A stretch of 64,000 nucleotides of DNA from CBDCVA01 sp965222935 [NCBI: Candidatus Latescibacterota bacterium]. Its GTDB lineage: Bacteria > Latescibacterota > CBDCVA01. The position numbers and the translations under genes are program-made. The DNA is taken from positions 310,001-374,000 of the forward strand of contig CBDCVA010000002.1 in NCBI GenBank assembly GCA_965222935.1, given 5' to 3'. Under the pieces are notes generated by a model. The model was not told the origin of the DNA, made no database searches, and saw nothing but the letters and a program-made list of their open reading frames with translations. Below, piece by piece: positions 44,436 to 53,925 of the stretch (positions are counted from its first letter, which is position 1; each line of letters starts with the position of its first letter).

Positions 44436-45273
44436 GGGATGCCACCTTGTCGAGATGTCCGTGGGCGTGGGCTAAGGCGAAGAAGCGCTCCAGCCCCTCG
44501 ATCTCCTCGGGGCCAAGGTCGTAGCGGAGCGTATGACATAGGTACTGCTGCATGGCGGATTCGGGAAGATCGCGCTCACGAGCCGCCTCGCGTGCGATGG
44601 TCTCAAGCGATGCCACGCCGCATTTCTTCGCCTCCTGAAGCCTTTGTGCGACGGAGCCTTCCACCGCCTCGGAGTCGCCAGCCCACACGGCGAAGACCAG
44701 CGGCAGCCCCGTCCACTCATACCACATCGCACCCAGGTCGAGCGTCTGCGAGCCCGCCGGGGCCCTGGCGCACAGCGCAGTATCACCAATGAGGAGCGCA
44801 GCGTCGGCAGAAGCCAGCATTGCGTCTAGCTGGGGCGGCGCCCGATGGAAGGCGGGTCTAAGGCCGAAGCGCTCGGCCAACAGGACCTGCGCCAGAGCGA
44901 CCGATGTCCGAGAGCCGGTATCCGCTGCCACTCGCCGAACGGCCTCGAGCTCGCCGCGCACGACGAGAACGACGCTCTTGACCGTGCCTCGCGTGGCGAT
45001 GGCGATGTCGGGGACGATGCACCAGCGTTCTCCACCCGGCTTCGACCGTGCACGGGCGTACTCAATGGTTGGCACCAGCCCCACCGTCGCACACCCACTG
45101 AATATCTCCGATGCACAGCCGGCGGGCGGCATGAGCGCCACCTCCCAGCCGGTTTGCGCTTCGAGGCCCCAAAGCAGCGGCCGCGCGTTGACATAACTAA
45201 CGCCGGCGACTCGGATAGCACGCGCGGTCGACGGGCGGACCGGCCTGGTGCTAGACGAAATTGTAGAGGGCAT
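44416..45273 (-). CDS. mqnA: chorismate dehydratase MqnA
   Basis: First futalosine-pathway enzyme; dehydrates chorismate to 3-[(1-carboxyvinyl)oxy]benzoate. The fold is periplasmic-binding-protein-like without a signal peptide. Motifs: VSYVNARPLLWGL near residue 24, VGLVPTIEYAR near 62, then the strand VKSVVLVVRGE, DAALLIGDTALCAR and DLGAMWYEWTGLPLVFAVW. Length 285 fits. It overlaps mqnE by 23 bases and mqnC by 20, so the three are translationally coupled. Confidence 0.93.
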   Translation of the reverse strand: MPSTISSSTRPVRPSTARAIRVAGVSYVNARPLLWGLEAQTGWEVALMPPAGCASEIFSGCATVGLVPTIEYARARSKPGGERWCIVPDIAIATRGTVKSVVLVVRGELEAVRRVAADTGSRTSVALAQVLLAERFGLRPAFHRAPPQLDAMLASADAALLIGDTALCARAPAGSQTLDLGAMWYEWTGLPLVFAVWAGDSEAVEGSVAQRLQEAKKCGVASLETIAREAARERDLPESAMQQYLCHTLRYDLGPEEIEGLERFFALAHAHGHLDKVASLDFTGA

Positions 45274-46336
45274 CGCGCTCTATAGGGATGCGGCCAGCGT
45301 CCCGGATCAGGCGGACGAGATCGCGCTCGGTGACCTCCTGCGGCGTCTTAGCACCCGCGTCATGAACGATTTTCTCCTGGACGACCGTGCCATCCAGATC
45401 GTCGGCGCCGAAGGCCAAGCTCACTTGGGCAACCTTGGGGGAGATCATGATCCAGTACGCTTTGATGTGGTCGAAGTTGTCCAGCATCAGCCGGGCGATG
45501 GCGATGTTCTTGAGGTCGTCGATGCCAGTTGGAGGGGACAGGTGAGCTAGCCCGGTGTTCTCGGGATGGAAAGCGAGCGGAATGAACGCCAGGAAACCCC
45601 CCGTCTCATCCTGAAGTCGACGCAGACTGTCGAGGTGGTCGGCGCGCTCTTCGGGCGTCTCGATGTGACCGTAAAGCATCGTCGCGTTGGAGCGGATGCC
45701 CATGTTGTGTGCCGTCCGCGCGATCTCTAGCCACTCGTCCGCATCGGCTTTGCCGGGGCAGATCTCCCGCCTGACCCGATCAGCGAAAATCTCCGCGCCG
45801 CCGCCCGGCATCGAGTCCAGCCCCGCATCGACCAGATCCCGCAGGACCTGCGGCACGGAGCGCTTAAACCTTTTGGCAAAGTATGCGACCTCCACACACG
45901 TATAAGCCTTCACATTCACATCTGGACGAACGCGCTTGACCGCACTCACGGTGTCCAAGTAGTAATCGTAGGATGCCTCGGGGTCGAGCCCGCCGACGAT
46001 GTGCACCTCGCGGATGGGTTCGTCCAGCCGCTCGCGCGCTGCCCTTTCAACGGCTTCGATGGACATGCGGTAGGCCCCGGGGCCACGCGCCGGCTTCGCG
46101 AAAGCGCAGAATGTGCAGCCCGCATAACAGATGTTGGTCGGGTTGATGTGCTGGTTGCGGACGTAGTAGGTGTTGTCGCCGTGGAGCCGCTCGCGGACGA
46201 GGTTTGCCATGGCGCCCAGTGCCAGGAGGTCGTTCGAGCGGTAGAGCGCCGCCCCCTCCTCGACGCTGAGCCGCTCGCCCGCTTCCACTTTCTCCAGGAT
46301 GGGCGCCAGGGACGAGCGGCGGACAAAATCAATCAT
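45251..46336 (-). CDS. mqnE: aminofutalosine synthase (radical SAM)
   Basis: Adds an adenosyl radical to the MqnA product to make aminodeoxyfutalosine. The cluster motif is [16 protein letters not shown] near residue 69. MqnE hallmarks are [54 protein letters not shown] and [16 protein letters not shown]. Length 361. The ATG overlaps the aroQ stop as ATGA. Together with mqnA, mqnC and the deaminase this covers most of the early pathway; mqnB and mqnD are not in the window. Confidence 0.94.
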   Translation of the reverse strand: MIDFVRRSSLAPILEKVEAGERLSVEEGAALYRSNDLLALGAMANLVRERLHGDNTYYVRNQHINPTNICYAGCTFCAFAKPARGPGAYRMSIEAVERAARERLDEPIREVHIVGGLDPEASYDYYLDTVSAVKRVRPDVNVKAYTCVEVAYFAKRFKRSVPQVLRDLVDAGLDSMPGGGAEIFADRVRREICPGKADADEWLEIARTAHNMGIRSNATMLYGHIETPEERADHLDSLRRLQDETGGFLAFIPLAFHPENTGLAHLSPPTGIDDLKNIAIARLMLDNFDHIKAYWIMISPKVAQVSLAFGADDLDGTVVQEKIVHDAGAKTPQEVTERDLVRLIRDAGRIPIERDALYNFV

Positions 46337-46797
46337 GTTTCCTTCTTCTCAGCCAGTTGTGCGCAGACGGCCCGCAGACCCAACAGGTAGCTCTGAGGAC
46401 CGAAGCCGCTGATCTGCCCGGCGCAAGCCGAGGCAGTAACCGATGTCTTCCGCCAGAGCTCGCGCGCCTCGATGTTCGACAGGTGGACCTCGACCACGGG
46501 TACGGAGACGGCCTTGATCGCGTCGTGGAGTGCGATGCTGTAATGCGTCAGTGCCGCAGGGTTGATCACCACACCTTGCGCGCTACGCCCGGCCTCCTGA
46601 ATCCAGTCCACGAGCTGCCCTTCCCAGTTCGACTGACGCGATTCCACCTTGACGTGGAGTTCAGTCGCGAGTGCCTTGAGCGCCGCGCCGATCTCGGCAA
46701 GCATCACCCGGCCGTAGACCTCGGGTTCACGCGTCCCCAAAAGGTTCAGATTGGGGCCGTGAAGCACGAAGATCAGGGGAAGCTGCGGCTCTGGCAA
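46333..46797 (-). CDS. aroQ: type II 3-dehydroquinate dehydratase
   Basis: Shikimate-pathway enzyme making 3-dehydroshikimate; it feeds chorismate, the substrate of MqnA encoded two genes downstream. The 154-residue protein shows [20 protein letters not shown], the [15 protein letters not shown] segment, [19 protein letters not shown] and [15 protein letters not shown]. The catalytic tyrosine (EVYG) and histidine (EVHLSN) are in place. It begins 14 bases after prs ends. Confidence 0.95.
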   Translation of the reverse strand: MPEPQLPLIFVLHGPNLNLLGTREPEVYGRVMLAEIGAALKALATELHVKVESRQSNWEGQLVDWIQEAGRSAQGVVINPAALTHYSIALHDAIKAVSVPVVEVHLSNIEARELWRKTSVTASACAGQISGFGPQSYLLGLRAVCAQLAEKKET

Positions 46798-46811
46798 GTT
46801 TTGGGACGTCC

Positions 46812-47756
46812 CTACCCGAAGAGCTTGGAGACCGAATCGCCGTTGTGAATGGCGCGAATGGCCTGGCCGAAGGCCCTACCCACATTCAGAATGGTGATCT
46901 TGCTGCTCTTGGTGTCTTTCGGAAACGGGATGGTGTTCGTCACCACCAGTTCGTCCAGACAGGACGCCTCGATCCGCCCGACGGCGTCTTTGGTGAAGGC
47001 CCCGTGGGTGCAACCGACGAAAATGTGTCCCGCGCCAGCTTTTTTGAGCGCCTCCAACCCCACGATCAGCGTTCCGCCCGTGGACACCTCGTCGTCGAAA
47101 ATGATGACATCCCGGCCCTCGACTTCACCGATGATGTTGTGGATGACCGGCGCCTCGCTATCGTCGTGCCGCCTTTTATCCAGGATGGCCATCGGCAGGT
47201 TCAGCCGCTGCGAGTAGTATTCCGCCTCCTTGGCTCGGCCGACATCGCTTGCAACGACGATGAAGTTCGTAAGGTCCATCTTCTGGGCGAAATAGCCGCA
47301 CAGGATCGGATTGGCCAGGAGCTGGTCGGCCGGGATGCGCGCAAACCCCACGACCTGAGGCGAGTGCAGGTTCATCGTCAGAATGCGGTCCGCTCCCGTG
47401 GTGGTCAAGAGATCCGCAATGAGCCGCGCAGTGACCGAGATTCTCGGCTCGTCCTTCTTGTCGCTGCGCGCGTAGGGATAGAAGGGCAGGACGGCCGTGA
47501 TCCGGTCCGCCGACGCGTACTTGATCGCGTCTATCAGGATCAACAGTTCCATGAAGCTCTCGTTGACGGGCGGCGCGGACGTCTGGACCACGAAGACATC
47601 GCAGCCGCGGACGTTCTCCTCGATCTTGACCTTGATGTTTTCGTTGGAGAACTTGACGATGCTCCGCTTGCCAGGCTCGATGTCCAGATACTGGCAGATC
47701 TCATCCACGAGATCTGGGTTCGAGCTTCCCGAGAAGACCTTCAACCTGTCGAACAT
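46812..47756 (-). CDS. prs: ribose-phosphate pyrophosphokinase
   Basis: Makes PRPP from ribose 5-phosphate and ATP. The 314-residue protein contains [20 protein letters not shown] at the start, the ATP/metal region [19 protein letters not shown] near residue 98, [34 protein letters not shown] and the PRPP-binding motif [19 protein letters not shown] near residue 217. Its place between hemB and aroQ is unusual but fits a cofactor operon with nucleoside-derived intermediates. Confidence 0.96.
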   Translation of the reverse strand: MFDRLKVFSGSSNPDLVDEICQYLDIEPGKRSIVKFSNENIKVKIEENVRGCDVFVVQTSAPPVNESFMELLILIDAIKYASADRITAVLPFYPYARSDKKDEPRISVTARLIADLLTTTGADRILTMNLHSPQVVGFARIPADQLLANPILCGYFAQKMDLTNFIVVASDVGRAKEAEYYSQRLNLPMAILDKRRHDDSEAPVIHNIIGEVEGRDVIIFDDEVSTGGTLIVGLEALKKAGAGHIFVGCTHGAFTKDAVGRIEASCLDELVVTNTIPFPKDTKSSKITILNVGRAFGQAIRAIHNGDSVSKLFG

Positions 47757-47783
47757 GGCGCCCTATCTACCTCCGGGCTTGCG

Positions 47784-48872
47784 TCAGTACGGGATGCAGT
47801 TAGAGCTGCGCGCTCCCTGATCCAGCCAATGCGCCAACTCCTTTGCGTAATAGGTCAGGATCATATCCGCACCCGCGCGGCGGATGGCCAAAGTGGCCTC
47901 CCAGACGGCACGATCGCGATCGATCCAGCCGCGCCCGCCCGCCGCCTCCAGCATGGCGAATTCTCCGCTCGTATGGTACGCCGCCGTCGGATAGCCCAGC
48001 TCATGTTTGACTCGGTAGAGCACGTCCAGGTAGCTGAGCGCTGGTTTGACCATGACGATGTCCGCGCCCTCAGCGATATCGAGGGCCGCCTCGCGCAGAG
48101 CCTCGTCGCTGTTGGCGGGGTCCATCTGGTAGCTGCGCCGGTCGCCAAATTGCGGCGCGGACCCGGAGGCATCGCGAAAAGGGCCGTAAAAGGCTGATGC
48201 GTACTTCGCGGCGTAGGCCAGGATCGGCACGGTCGCGTGGCCCGCATCATCCAGCGCGGCACGAATCGCGCCCACGCGCCCGTCCATCATATCGCTCGGA
48301 GCGACGACATCCGCGCCCGCCTCCACTTGAGAGAGAGCGGTCCTGGCCAGAAGCCCCAAGGTGGCGTCGTTGTCCACATCGCCATCGATGATCAGACCAC
48401 AGTGGCCGTGACTGGTGTACTCGCAGAAGCAGACGTCGGTGATGACCAGTAGCCCCGGGACGCGCGCCTTGATCGCGCGCACCGCCTCTTGGATGATGCC
48501 GTCAGGCGCATACGCCCCTGCCCCCTCCGGGTCCTTCTCGTCCGGAATGCCGAACAAGAGCACGCCGGGCAGGCCCAGGTCGGCGATTTCTGCGCACGCC
48601 TCGGCCAACGTGTCAGGCGAGTAGTGGTAGTTGCCCGGCATCGAGGCGATCTCTGCGCGCACGCCCCTGCCCGCCCGCACAAAAAGCGGCATGATGAACT
48701 GCTCGATTGAAAGCCGCGTCTCGCGCACGAGACGGCGCAGGACCTCCGTGCGTCGCGTCCGACGCGGACGGACAGCCGGGAATTGACCCTTGACTAGCGG
48801 TACCCCAGGGGTTTCAAGCAGCGACGGGCGCGAGTTGATGCGGGCCGGGCTGGTCAATGGCGATCTCCTCAT
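47784..48872 (-). CDS. hemB: delta-aminolevulinic acid dehydratase (porphobilinogen synthase)
   Basis: Condenses two aminolevulinates to porphobilinogen. The TIM-barrel enzyme shows the metal-binding cluster DVCFCEYTSHGHCGLI near residue 144, the first Schiff-base lysine in PILAYAAKYASAFYGPF and the second in GADIVMVKPALSYLD near residue 273. The cysteine-containing loop points to a zinc-dependent form. No initiation codon lies between the ahbC stop and the conserved region, so the start (ATG 48872 or TTG 48857) is inside ahbC; the first 40 residues are unconserved. Confidence 0.94.
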   Translation of the reverse strand: MRRSPLTSPARINSRPSLLETPGVPLVKGQFPAVRPRRTRRTEVLRRLVRETRLSIEQFIMPLFVRAGRGVRAEIASMPGNYHYSPDTLAEACAEIADLGLPGVLLFGIPDEKDPEGAGAYAPDGIIQEAVRAIKARVPGLLVITDVCFCEYTSHGHCGLIIDGDVDNDATLGLLARTALSQVEAGADVVAPSDMMDGRVGAIRAALDDAGHATVPILAYAAKYASAFYGPFRDASGSAPQFGDRRSYQMDPANSDEALREAALDIAEGADIVMVKPALSYLDVLYRVKHELGYPTAAYHTSGEFAMLEAAGGRGWIDRDRAVWEATLAIRRAGADMILTYYAKELAHWLDQGARSSNCIPY

Positions 48873-50010
48873 CGGTCAGGTAGCACGCGGGGTCTTCGGC
48901 CCACACATCATCGTAGGCTGCCTCGGCGCGGACGCGCAGGTTGCCGTTGCAGATCTCCTGGAAGCGGCAGTTCGTCTTGGCGCATCGCCCCGTCAGCAGG
49001 TCCTTGCGATCCTTGAGCCCTGCCATCATGGGATTTGTGACGTCGGTCCAGATCTCGCTGAAGGGCCGTTCGCGGACATTGCCGAAGCTGTAATGCTGCC
49101 AGAACTGGTCGGCGTGGACGAACCCGAGCGGATCAATGTCGGCCACGCGCATCCCCGAGCCGTCCCCGCCGTTGTGCTTGAGCAGGTCCCAGACCTCCTG
49201 GGCGCGTTCGGGCTCGTCGCGGGCGACGCGCAACCACAGGTATGCCGCGTCCGTGTAGTTGTCCACGGTGTGCATCTCGACCTTCGATCCTCTCTCGTGA
49301 AGTTCCACCGCTTTATCGAAGATAAGGTCCATCGCCTGGCGCGTCTCCTCGTGGGCGAGGTCGTCGCCGGCGATGCGGCGCCCTCGTCCGGCATAAGCGA
49401 GATGGTAAACGCAAGCCCTAGGGATTTTCTCCTCGTAGACGATGTCCAGGATGCCTTCCAGGTCGTTGTAGTTATGCTTGTTAATCGTGAAGCGCACCCC
49501 GGCCTTGAGGTCGATGGCCAGGCAGTTGCGGATCCCCTGAAGCGCCGCCTCGAACCCTCCGCGCATCCCCCGGAACTTGTCGTTGACAGGCTCAAGACCA
49601 TCGATGGAGACGCCGATGTACTTGTAGTTATGGTCTTTAAGCTTCTGAGCCACGCTGGGCGTGATGAGCGTCCCGTTGGTCGAAAGCACGGGTCGGATGC
49701 CACGCTCGTAAGCGTAAGCGCCTAGTTCGTAGATGTCTGGGCGCACGAGCGGCTCGCCGCCGCTGAAGAGGAGAGCGGGCACCTTGAAGTCGGCCAGGTC
49801 GTCGATGAGCACCCTGCCCTCTTTGGTGGTGAGCTCATCCGCGTCCGCCTCCTCCTTCGCATCAATGTAACAGTGTAGGCAGAACAGGTTACACTTGCGC
49901 GTCATGTTCCAGACCACGATGGGACGGCGCTTTTCCGCTGGCGGCCCCGTATAGCGAATCGGATCGGACGCGCTACGGATGTCGCACAGTAGTCGAGTGA
50001 TGCCAACCAT
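48814..50010 (-). CDS. ahbC: radical SAM protein, AhbC/NirJ-type heme biosynthesis enzyme
   Basis: A 398-residue radical SAM protein of the siroheme-dependent heme (or heme d1) pathway. AhbC removes two acetate side chains from 12,18-didecarboxysiroheme. It opens MVGITRLLCDIRSASDPIRY, has the cluster motif MTRKCNLFCLHCYIDA near residue 40, GGEPLVRPDIYEL, and a C-terminal cysteine motif GRCAKTNCRFQEICNGNLR followed by WAEDPACYL, all as in AhbC. ATG 50010 has GGAGG five to six bases upstream; an open frame continues to 50607 but is an antisense-like shadow of cobA-hemD. Its company (cobA-hemD, sirC) supports the siroheme route; NirJ cannot be excluded. Confidence 0.85.
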   Translation of the reverse strand: MVGITRLLCDIRSASDPIRYTGPPAEKRRPIVVWNMTRKCNLFCLHCYIDAKEEADADELTTKEGRVLIDDLADFKVPALLFSGGEPLVRPDIYELGAYAYERGIRPVLSTNGTLITPSVAQKLKDHNYKYIGVSIDGLEPVNDKFRGMRGGFEAALQGIRNCLAIDLKAGVRFTINKHNYNDLEGILDIVYEEKIPRACVYHLAYAGRGRRIAGDDLAHEETRQAMDLIFDKAVELHERGSKVEMHTVDNYTDAAYLWLRVARDEPERAQEVWDLLKHNGGDGSGMRVADIDPLGFVHADQFWQHYSFGNVRERPFSEIWTDVTNPMMAGLKDRKDLLTGRCAKTNCRFQEICNGNLRVRAEAAYDDVWAEDPACYLTDEEIAIDQPGPHQLAPVAA

Positions 50011-50021
50011 TTTTTCCTCCG

Positions 50022-51599
50022 TCAGGCCATGACTTCGGCCGGTTCTCCTAGCGACTGCGGCGAAGCAGCCAGCTTTCGTAAGATCGCTTCCGTCAAGCCT
50101 TCGATCGTCGATTTCGTCGCGGTGACGTCCACCGCCAGCCCACGCGCCTTGGCGGCCGCACGCGTCACGGGGCCGATTGCTGCAGCACACGTTCCTCGCA
50201 GGAGTTCCGGCGCCTCCTCGCCCACCATGTCGCAGAAATGGCGCACGGTCGAGGAGCTCGTGAACGTAACAAAGTCCACTTCGCCCCGCTTCAAGGCTCC
50301 CAGGGCCCCATCGGTCAGTCGCGCCGGAGGGACTGCGCGGTAGAGAGCAAGCTCGGTCACCTCCGCTCCCATCGCCCGAAGCTCTTCGGGCAGAACCTCT
50401 CGGGCGCCTTTGGCGCGGGGAAGCAGGACCCGTTCCCCGCACAGATCGCTGCGTGCATGTAGCGCCTCGGCGAGTGCTTCCGCAACGTACGTCTCCGGCT
50501 GGAGCGCCACGCGCAAACGCCATCTCTCCAGTGCGTTGCGCGTAGCAGGACCGATGACGCACAGTCGCGCCTCGCCGAAGGCCCGGACGTCGCGCCCGCT
50601 CTCCCATAGTGATTCCAGGAAGAAGCTCACGGCATTGGCACTAGTGAAGATGACCCAGGAGTAGCTCGAAAGTTCCTCGAACGTCGCTTCGAGTGTCGTG
50701 GTGTCAGCCACGGGGACAAGCTCGATCGTCGGGCACTCGATCACACGGGCGCCCAGAACCTCGAGATGCGCGGAGAGGGCGCTCGCCTGGTGGCGAGCGC
50801 GCGTCACGAGGATCGTGCGTCCGAAAAACGGCCGCGTCTCCAACCAGTTGAGTTCGTCGCGCAGGCGAACCACCTCGCCGACGACGAACACCGCGGGCGA
50901 GCGAAAGCCTCCGGCGCTGGCCCGGTCCGAAACGGAGCCGAGAGGCGCCACCAGCGTGCGCTGCTGGGGCGTCGTCCCCCAGTGGATGAGGGCCGCTGGC
51001 GTCTCACTCGACAGGCCTGCCGTCATGAGGCGCTCGGCAACAGCCTCAAGCCGACCGACCCCCATAAGTACCACAATAGTGCCCATTTGCGCCAGGGCAT
51101 CCCAGTCCACGGAGGAGTCGGCCTTGGCAGGGTCCTCGTGGCCGGTCACGAAGGCCACGGTCGAAGCCAATGCGCGATGGGTGACCGGAATCCCCGCGTA
51201 AGCCGGTGCCGCCACGGCGCTTGTGATACCCGGGACGATGGTGAAGGGAACACCCGCGCCCGCGAGAGCCTGCGCTTCCTCACCGCCCCGACCGAAGATG
51301 AAAGGATCGCCGCCCTTGAGGCGAACCACGCACTCACCGCGCCGGGCCCGCTCAACCAGCAGCGCGTTCAGATCCCCTTGGGATACGGTATGTCGGCCCG
51401 CCTCCTTCCCGACGAAGATCCGCTCGGCACCGGAATGCGTAAAGTCCATAACGGCAAGGCTCACCAGGTGATCGTACGCGATCGTATCCGCGGCTTCGAG
51501 CAACTCGCGACCGCGCACGGTCAGGAGCCCCGGATCGCCAGGGCCCGCCCCGACCAGGTGAACGATGCCGCGTTTTCCGCGATTCAACGTCTCACTCAT
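50022..51599 (-). CDS. cobA-hemD: fused uroporphyrinogen-III C-methyltransferase / uroporphyrinogen-III synthase
   Basis: A 525-residue bifunctional enzyme. The N-terminal SUMT half (about residues 10-255) shows VHLVGAGPGDPGLLTVRG, AYDHLV, VVRLKGGDPFIFGRGGEE, VPFTIVPGITSAVAAPAY and VTHRALASTVAFVTGH. The C-terminal HemD half (about 265-520) shows ILVTRARHQASALSAHLE, VIFTSANAVSFFLESL and VDFVTFTSSSTVRHFC. It both closes hydroxymethylbilane to uroporphyrinogen III and methylates it to precorrin-2. ATG 51599 is preferred over the frame to 51716, which lies inside hemC. Confidence 0.95.
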   Translation of the reverse strand: MSETLNRGKRGIVHLVGAGPGDPGLLTVRGRELLEAADTIAYDHLVSLAVMDFTHSGAERIFVGKEAGRHTVSQGDLNALLVERARRGECVVRLKGGDPFIFGRGGEEAQALAGAGVPFTIVPGITSAVAAPAYAGIPVTHRALASTVAFVTGHEDPAKADSSVDWDALAQMGTIVVLMGVGRLEAVAERLMTAGLSSETPAALIHWGTTPQQRTLVAPLGSVSDRASAGGFRSPAVFVVGEVVRLRDELNWLETRPFFGRTILVTRARHQASALSAHLEVLGARVIECPTIELVPVADTTTLEATFEELSSYSWVIFTSANAVSFFLESLWESGRDVRAFGEARLCVIGPATRNALERWRLRVALQPETYVAEALAEALHARSDLCGERVLLPRAKGAREVLPEELRAMGAEVTELALYRAVPPARLTDGALGALKRGEVDFVTFTSSSTVRHFCDMVGEEAPELLRGTCAAAIGPVTRAAAKARGLAVDVTATKSTIEGLTEAILRKLAASPQSLGEPAEVMA

Positions 51600-51606
51600 G
51601 ATGTTC

Positions 51607-52530
51607 TCAGACTCGGGCGGTCTCAAGTAAGGCCGTCGCACCCTGCGCCTCGAGCGCCGCCGCGAGCCGCGCCCCAAGCGCTTCGGGATCATCGAGCGAA
51701 CCCTCGACGGTCTCACGAACGAGCGAATCCCCGTCCGGCGAAGCGACTAACCCCCTCATCCTGAGGGCGCCGCCGATAGGCTTCGCCCAAGCGGCGATGG
51801 GAGCGCGACATCCACCGCCCAACGCCCGTAGGAAGGCGCGCTCGGCATCGAGCGCAGCGTGCGTCGGTGAATCGTCGAGCGGTGCGAGAAGGTTCGCGAT
51901 TTTCGCATCGTCGCGGCGTATCTCGACGGCCAGCGCGCCCTGCCCCACCGCAGGCGTCATGACATCGGGGGGAAGCTCCTGGGTGATGCGGTCCTCCCAG
52001 CCCAGCCGCTCGAGCCCCGCTCGCGCCACGACGAGCGCCCCGACATCCCCCTCCGCAAGCTTACGCAGCCGCGTATCTATGTTGCCTCTTATAGGGACAA
52101 CAGTAAGATCGGGGCGGGCGCCCAAGAGCTGAGCCCGTCGGCGCGGGCTGCCGGTCCCCACCACCGTCCCTGGGGCTGCGTCGGCCAAACTGGCTCCGTC
52201 GGCCGAAATCCAGGCGTCCAGCGCTGACGCCCTTGGCGGCGCAGCAGCGATGACACAACCTGCATGGGTTTGCGTGGGCAGGTCCTTCGCGCTGTGGACC
52301 GCACAGTCGGCCCGGCCCTCGGCGACGGCACGGCTGAGCGCTGAAGTGAAGATGCCGGCGCCCAGGGGCGGCGACGGTTCCGCGGCCCCTTCATCGCCCT
52401 CGGCGCGGATGACCTCGAGGCGCACCTCCAAGTCCGGCCACGCCCGGCGGAGCGCAGCGGCGACCTCTTCCGCCTGCGCCAGCGCGAGACGGCTGCCGCG
52501 CGATCCTATCGTCAGAGCACGATCCAACAT
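51607..52530 (-). CDS. hemC: hydroxymethylbilane synthase (porphobilinogen deaminase)
   Basis: Polymerises four porphobilinogens into hydroxymethylbilane. The 307-residue protein shows TIGSRGSRLALAQAEEV at the start, VHSAKDLPTQTHAGCVIAA near residue 79, GTGSPRRRAQLLGARPDL, IRGNIDTRLRKLAEGD and the cofactor cysteine in RALGGGCRAPIAAWA near residue 244. It precedes cobA-hemD by a few bases. About 100 bases with a palindromic element separate it from hemA. Confidence 0.95.
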   Translation of the reverse strand: MLDRALTIGSRGSRLALAQAEEVAAALRRAWPDLEVRLEVIRAEGDEGAAEPSPPLGAGIFTSALSRAVAEGRADCAVHSAKDLPTQTHAGCVIAAAPPRASALDAWISADGASLADAAPGTVVGTGSPRRRAQLLGARPDLTVVPIRGNIDTRLRKLAEGDVGALVVARAGLERLGWEDRITQELPPDVMTPAVGQGALAVEIRRDDAKIANLLAPLDDSPTHAALDAERAFLRALGGGCRAPIAAWAKPIGGALRMRGLVASPDGDSLVRETVEGSLDDPEALGARLAAALEAQGATALLETARV

Positions 52531-52550
52531 GTCTTATCGAACTTCACTCC

Positions 52551-52597
52551 CTTCTCCGGGGAGAAGCTTCGACCTTTCCGACAAGCTCAGCGTTCGG
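52551..52597. repeat. palindromic intergenic element between hemA and hemC
   Basis: A perfect palindrome-type hairpin CTTCTCCGGGGAGAAG (52551-52566) is followed by an imperfect one, CCGACAAGCTCAGCGTTCGG (52578-52597). Together they look like a REP-type intergenic repeat unit; I recall similar GACAAGCTCAG-type repeats in other environmental genomes, but no second copy was noticed in this window. It could modulate hemC expression as mRNA structure. Confidence 0.45.
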
Positions 52598-52629
52598 GAT
52601 GACACTATCGGCTCAATGCGCCCTAGAGG

Positions 52630-53925
52630 CTACCCGTCCCTCTCAGCTTCCGCAGCCTCGTCGAGGTCGAACAGATAGCGCGCCGACTCCGCCTGCGCGA
52701 GCCCATCTCCCGAGGCCGCTGCCACCTTGAGCCGCGAGACGGGATCGTGGAGGACTTTGTTGAGCAGGCTCTTGGTCAGACCCTCGACGAGCGCGCGTTG
52801 CTCCGGGTCGAGTGCCCCCAGGCGCGACGCCAGGCGCTCGAGCTCCGCTTGGCGGATGTCCTCGCATTTAGCGCGCAACGACGTGATCACCGGTACGACG
52901 CGGCGAGAGCGCCACCAGTCCATGAAATCGTCGATTCCCTCCTCGATGAGGGCCTCCACTTTCCGCGATTCTTCGGCGCGGCGCGCCCGGTTCTCTCCGA
53001 CGACGCCCTCCAGGTCGTCGAGGTTGTAAAGGAAGACGTTATAGAGATCGCCGACCTCGGGCGCGAAGTCGCGGGGCACAGCGATGTCGATCAGAAAGAT
53101 CGGGGCATTCCGTCGCGCGCGCATGACCCCTCTCAGGTCTTCGCGCGAGTAGAGGTGGCGCGGTGCGCCGGTCGAGCTGATGACGATATCGCACGCCGCC
53201 ATCTGGTTGAGCGTATCGCCAAATGCCATCGCCCGACCGCCGATGGCGTCGGCCAATTCCGCCGCGCGGGCCAAAGTCCGCGAGGCCACCAGGATTTTCG
53301 AGGGCGCCACCCCATTGGCCGCGAGGTGGCGAGCGACGAGCTTGCTCATCTCGCCAGCACCCACGACCAGCACGGATCGGTCCTGAAGTTCGCTGAAGAT
53401 TTTCTTCGCCAGTTCCACGGCCGCAAAGCTCACACTGACCGCGCCCTGACCGATGCTCGTCTCGGTACGCGAACGCTTGGCCAGGGCGAGGCTATGGGCG
53501 AAGAGCCTGTTGAGGACGGGACCGCTCGTCCCCTGCTCCATAGCCTCCTCGTGCGCGGCCTTCACCTGTCCTGTCACCTGCGGTTCACCGACGACGAGCG
53601 ATTCCAGGCTGGACGCAACGCGAAAGAGGTGGCGCGCGGTGTCGGTCGCCACCAGGGTCGCGCAGTGCTGATCGAGCGTTTCCGGCGCTAAGCCTGATGC
53701 TCTAGCAAACGCATCTCGCGCGCTCCAGGCGCCCGCCTGGACCGACTCGGCGACCAGATAACATTCGGTCCGGTTACACGTGCAAAGGAGGGCGCACTCG
53801 GCGACCGCACTCCCCGCCCGCAGGTGGTGAACGAGCTCCGCTCGAACGGCCGCGCTAAACCCAAGCCGATCCCGGACATCAATCGGCGCGGTCTTGTGGC
53901 TGGCTCCAAAAACGATTATTTCCAC
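52630..53925 (-). CDS. hemA: glutamyl-tRNA reductase
   Basis: Reduces glutamyl-tRNA to glutamate-1-semialdehyde, the committed step of C5 tetrapyrrole synthesis. It shows FGASHKTAPIDVRDRL near the start, the catalytic cysteine in ALLCTCNRTECYLV near residue 50, RVASSLESLVVGEPQVTGQV, VLVVGAGEMSKLVARHLAA (NADPH-binding Rossmann) and CDIVISSTGAPRHLY. Length 431 is normal. The GTG start overlaps the sirC stop by ten bases. No hemL is in the window, so the next step is encoded elsewhere. Confidence 0.96.
   Translation of the reverse strand: MEIIVFGASHKTAPIDVRDRLGFSAAVRAELVHHLRAGSAVAECALLCTCNRTECYLVAESVQAGAWSARDAFARASGLAPETLDQHCATLVATDTARHLFRVASSLESLVVGEPQVTGQVKAAHEEAMEQGTSGPVLNRLFAHSLALAKRSRTETSIGQGAVSVSFAAVELAKKIFSELQDRSVLVVGAGEMSKLVARHLAANGVAPSKILVASRTLARAAELADAIGGRAMAFGDTLNQMAACDIVISSTGAPRHLYSREDLRGVMRARRNAPIFLIDIAVPRDFAPEVGDLYNVFLYNLDDLEGVVGENRARRAEESRKVEALIEEGIDDFMDWWRSRRVVPVITSLRAKCEDIRQAELERLASRLGALDPEQRALVEGLTKSLLNKVLHDPVSRLKVAAASGDGLAQAESARYLFDLDEAAEAERDG

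Noticed and set aside
46845-48197. Plus-strand open frame of 450 codons opposite prs and hemB
   Set aside because: Both opposite-strand genes are certain; this frame has no motif and no ribosome-binding site.
50011-50607. Open frame extending the ahbC gene by about 200 residues
   Set aside because: It lies wholly inside cobA-hemD in another frame, is arginine/glycine-rich and unconserved, and ATG 50010 has an excellent ribosome-binding site.
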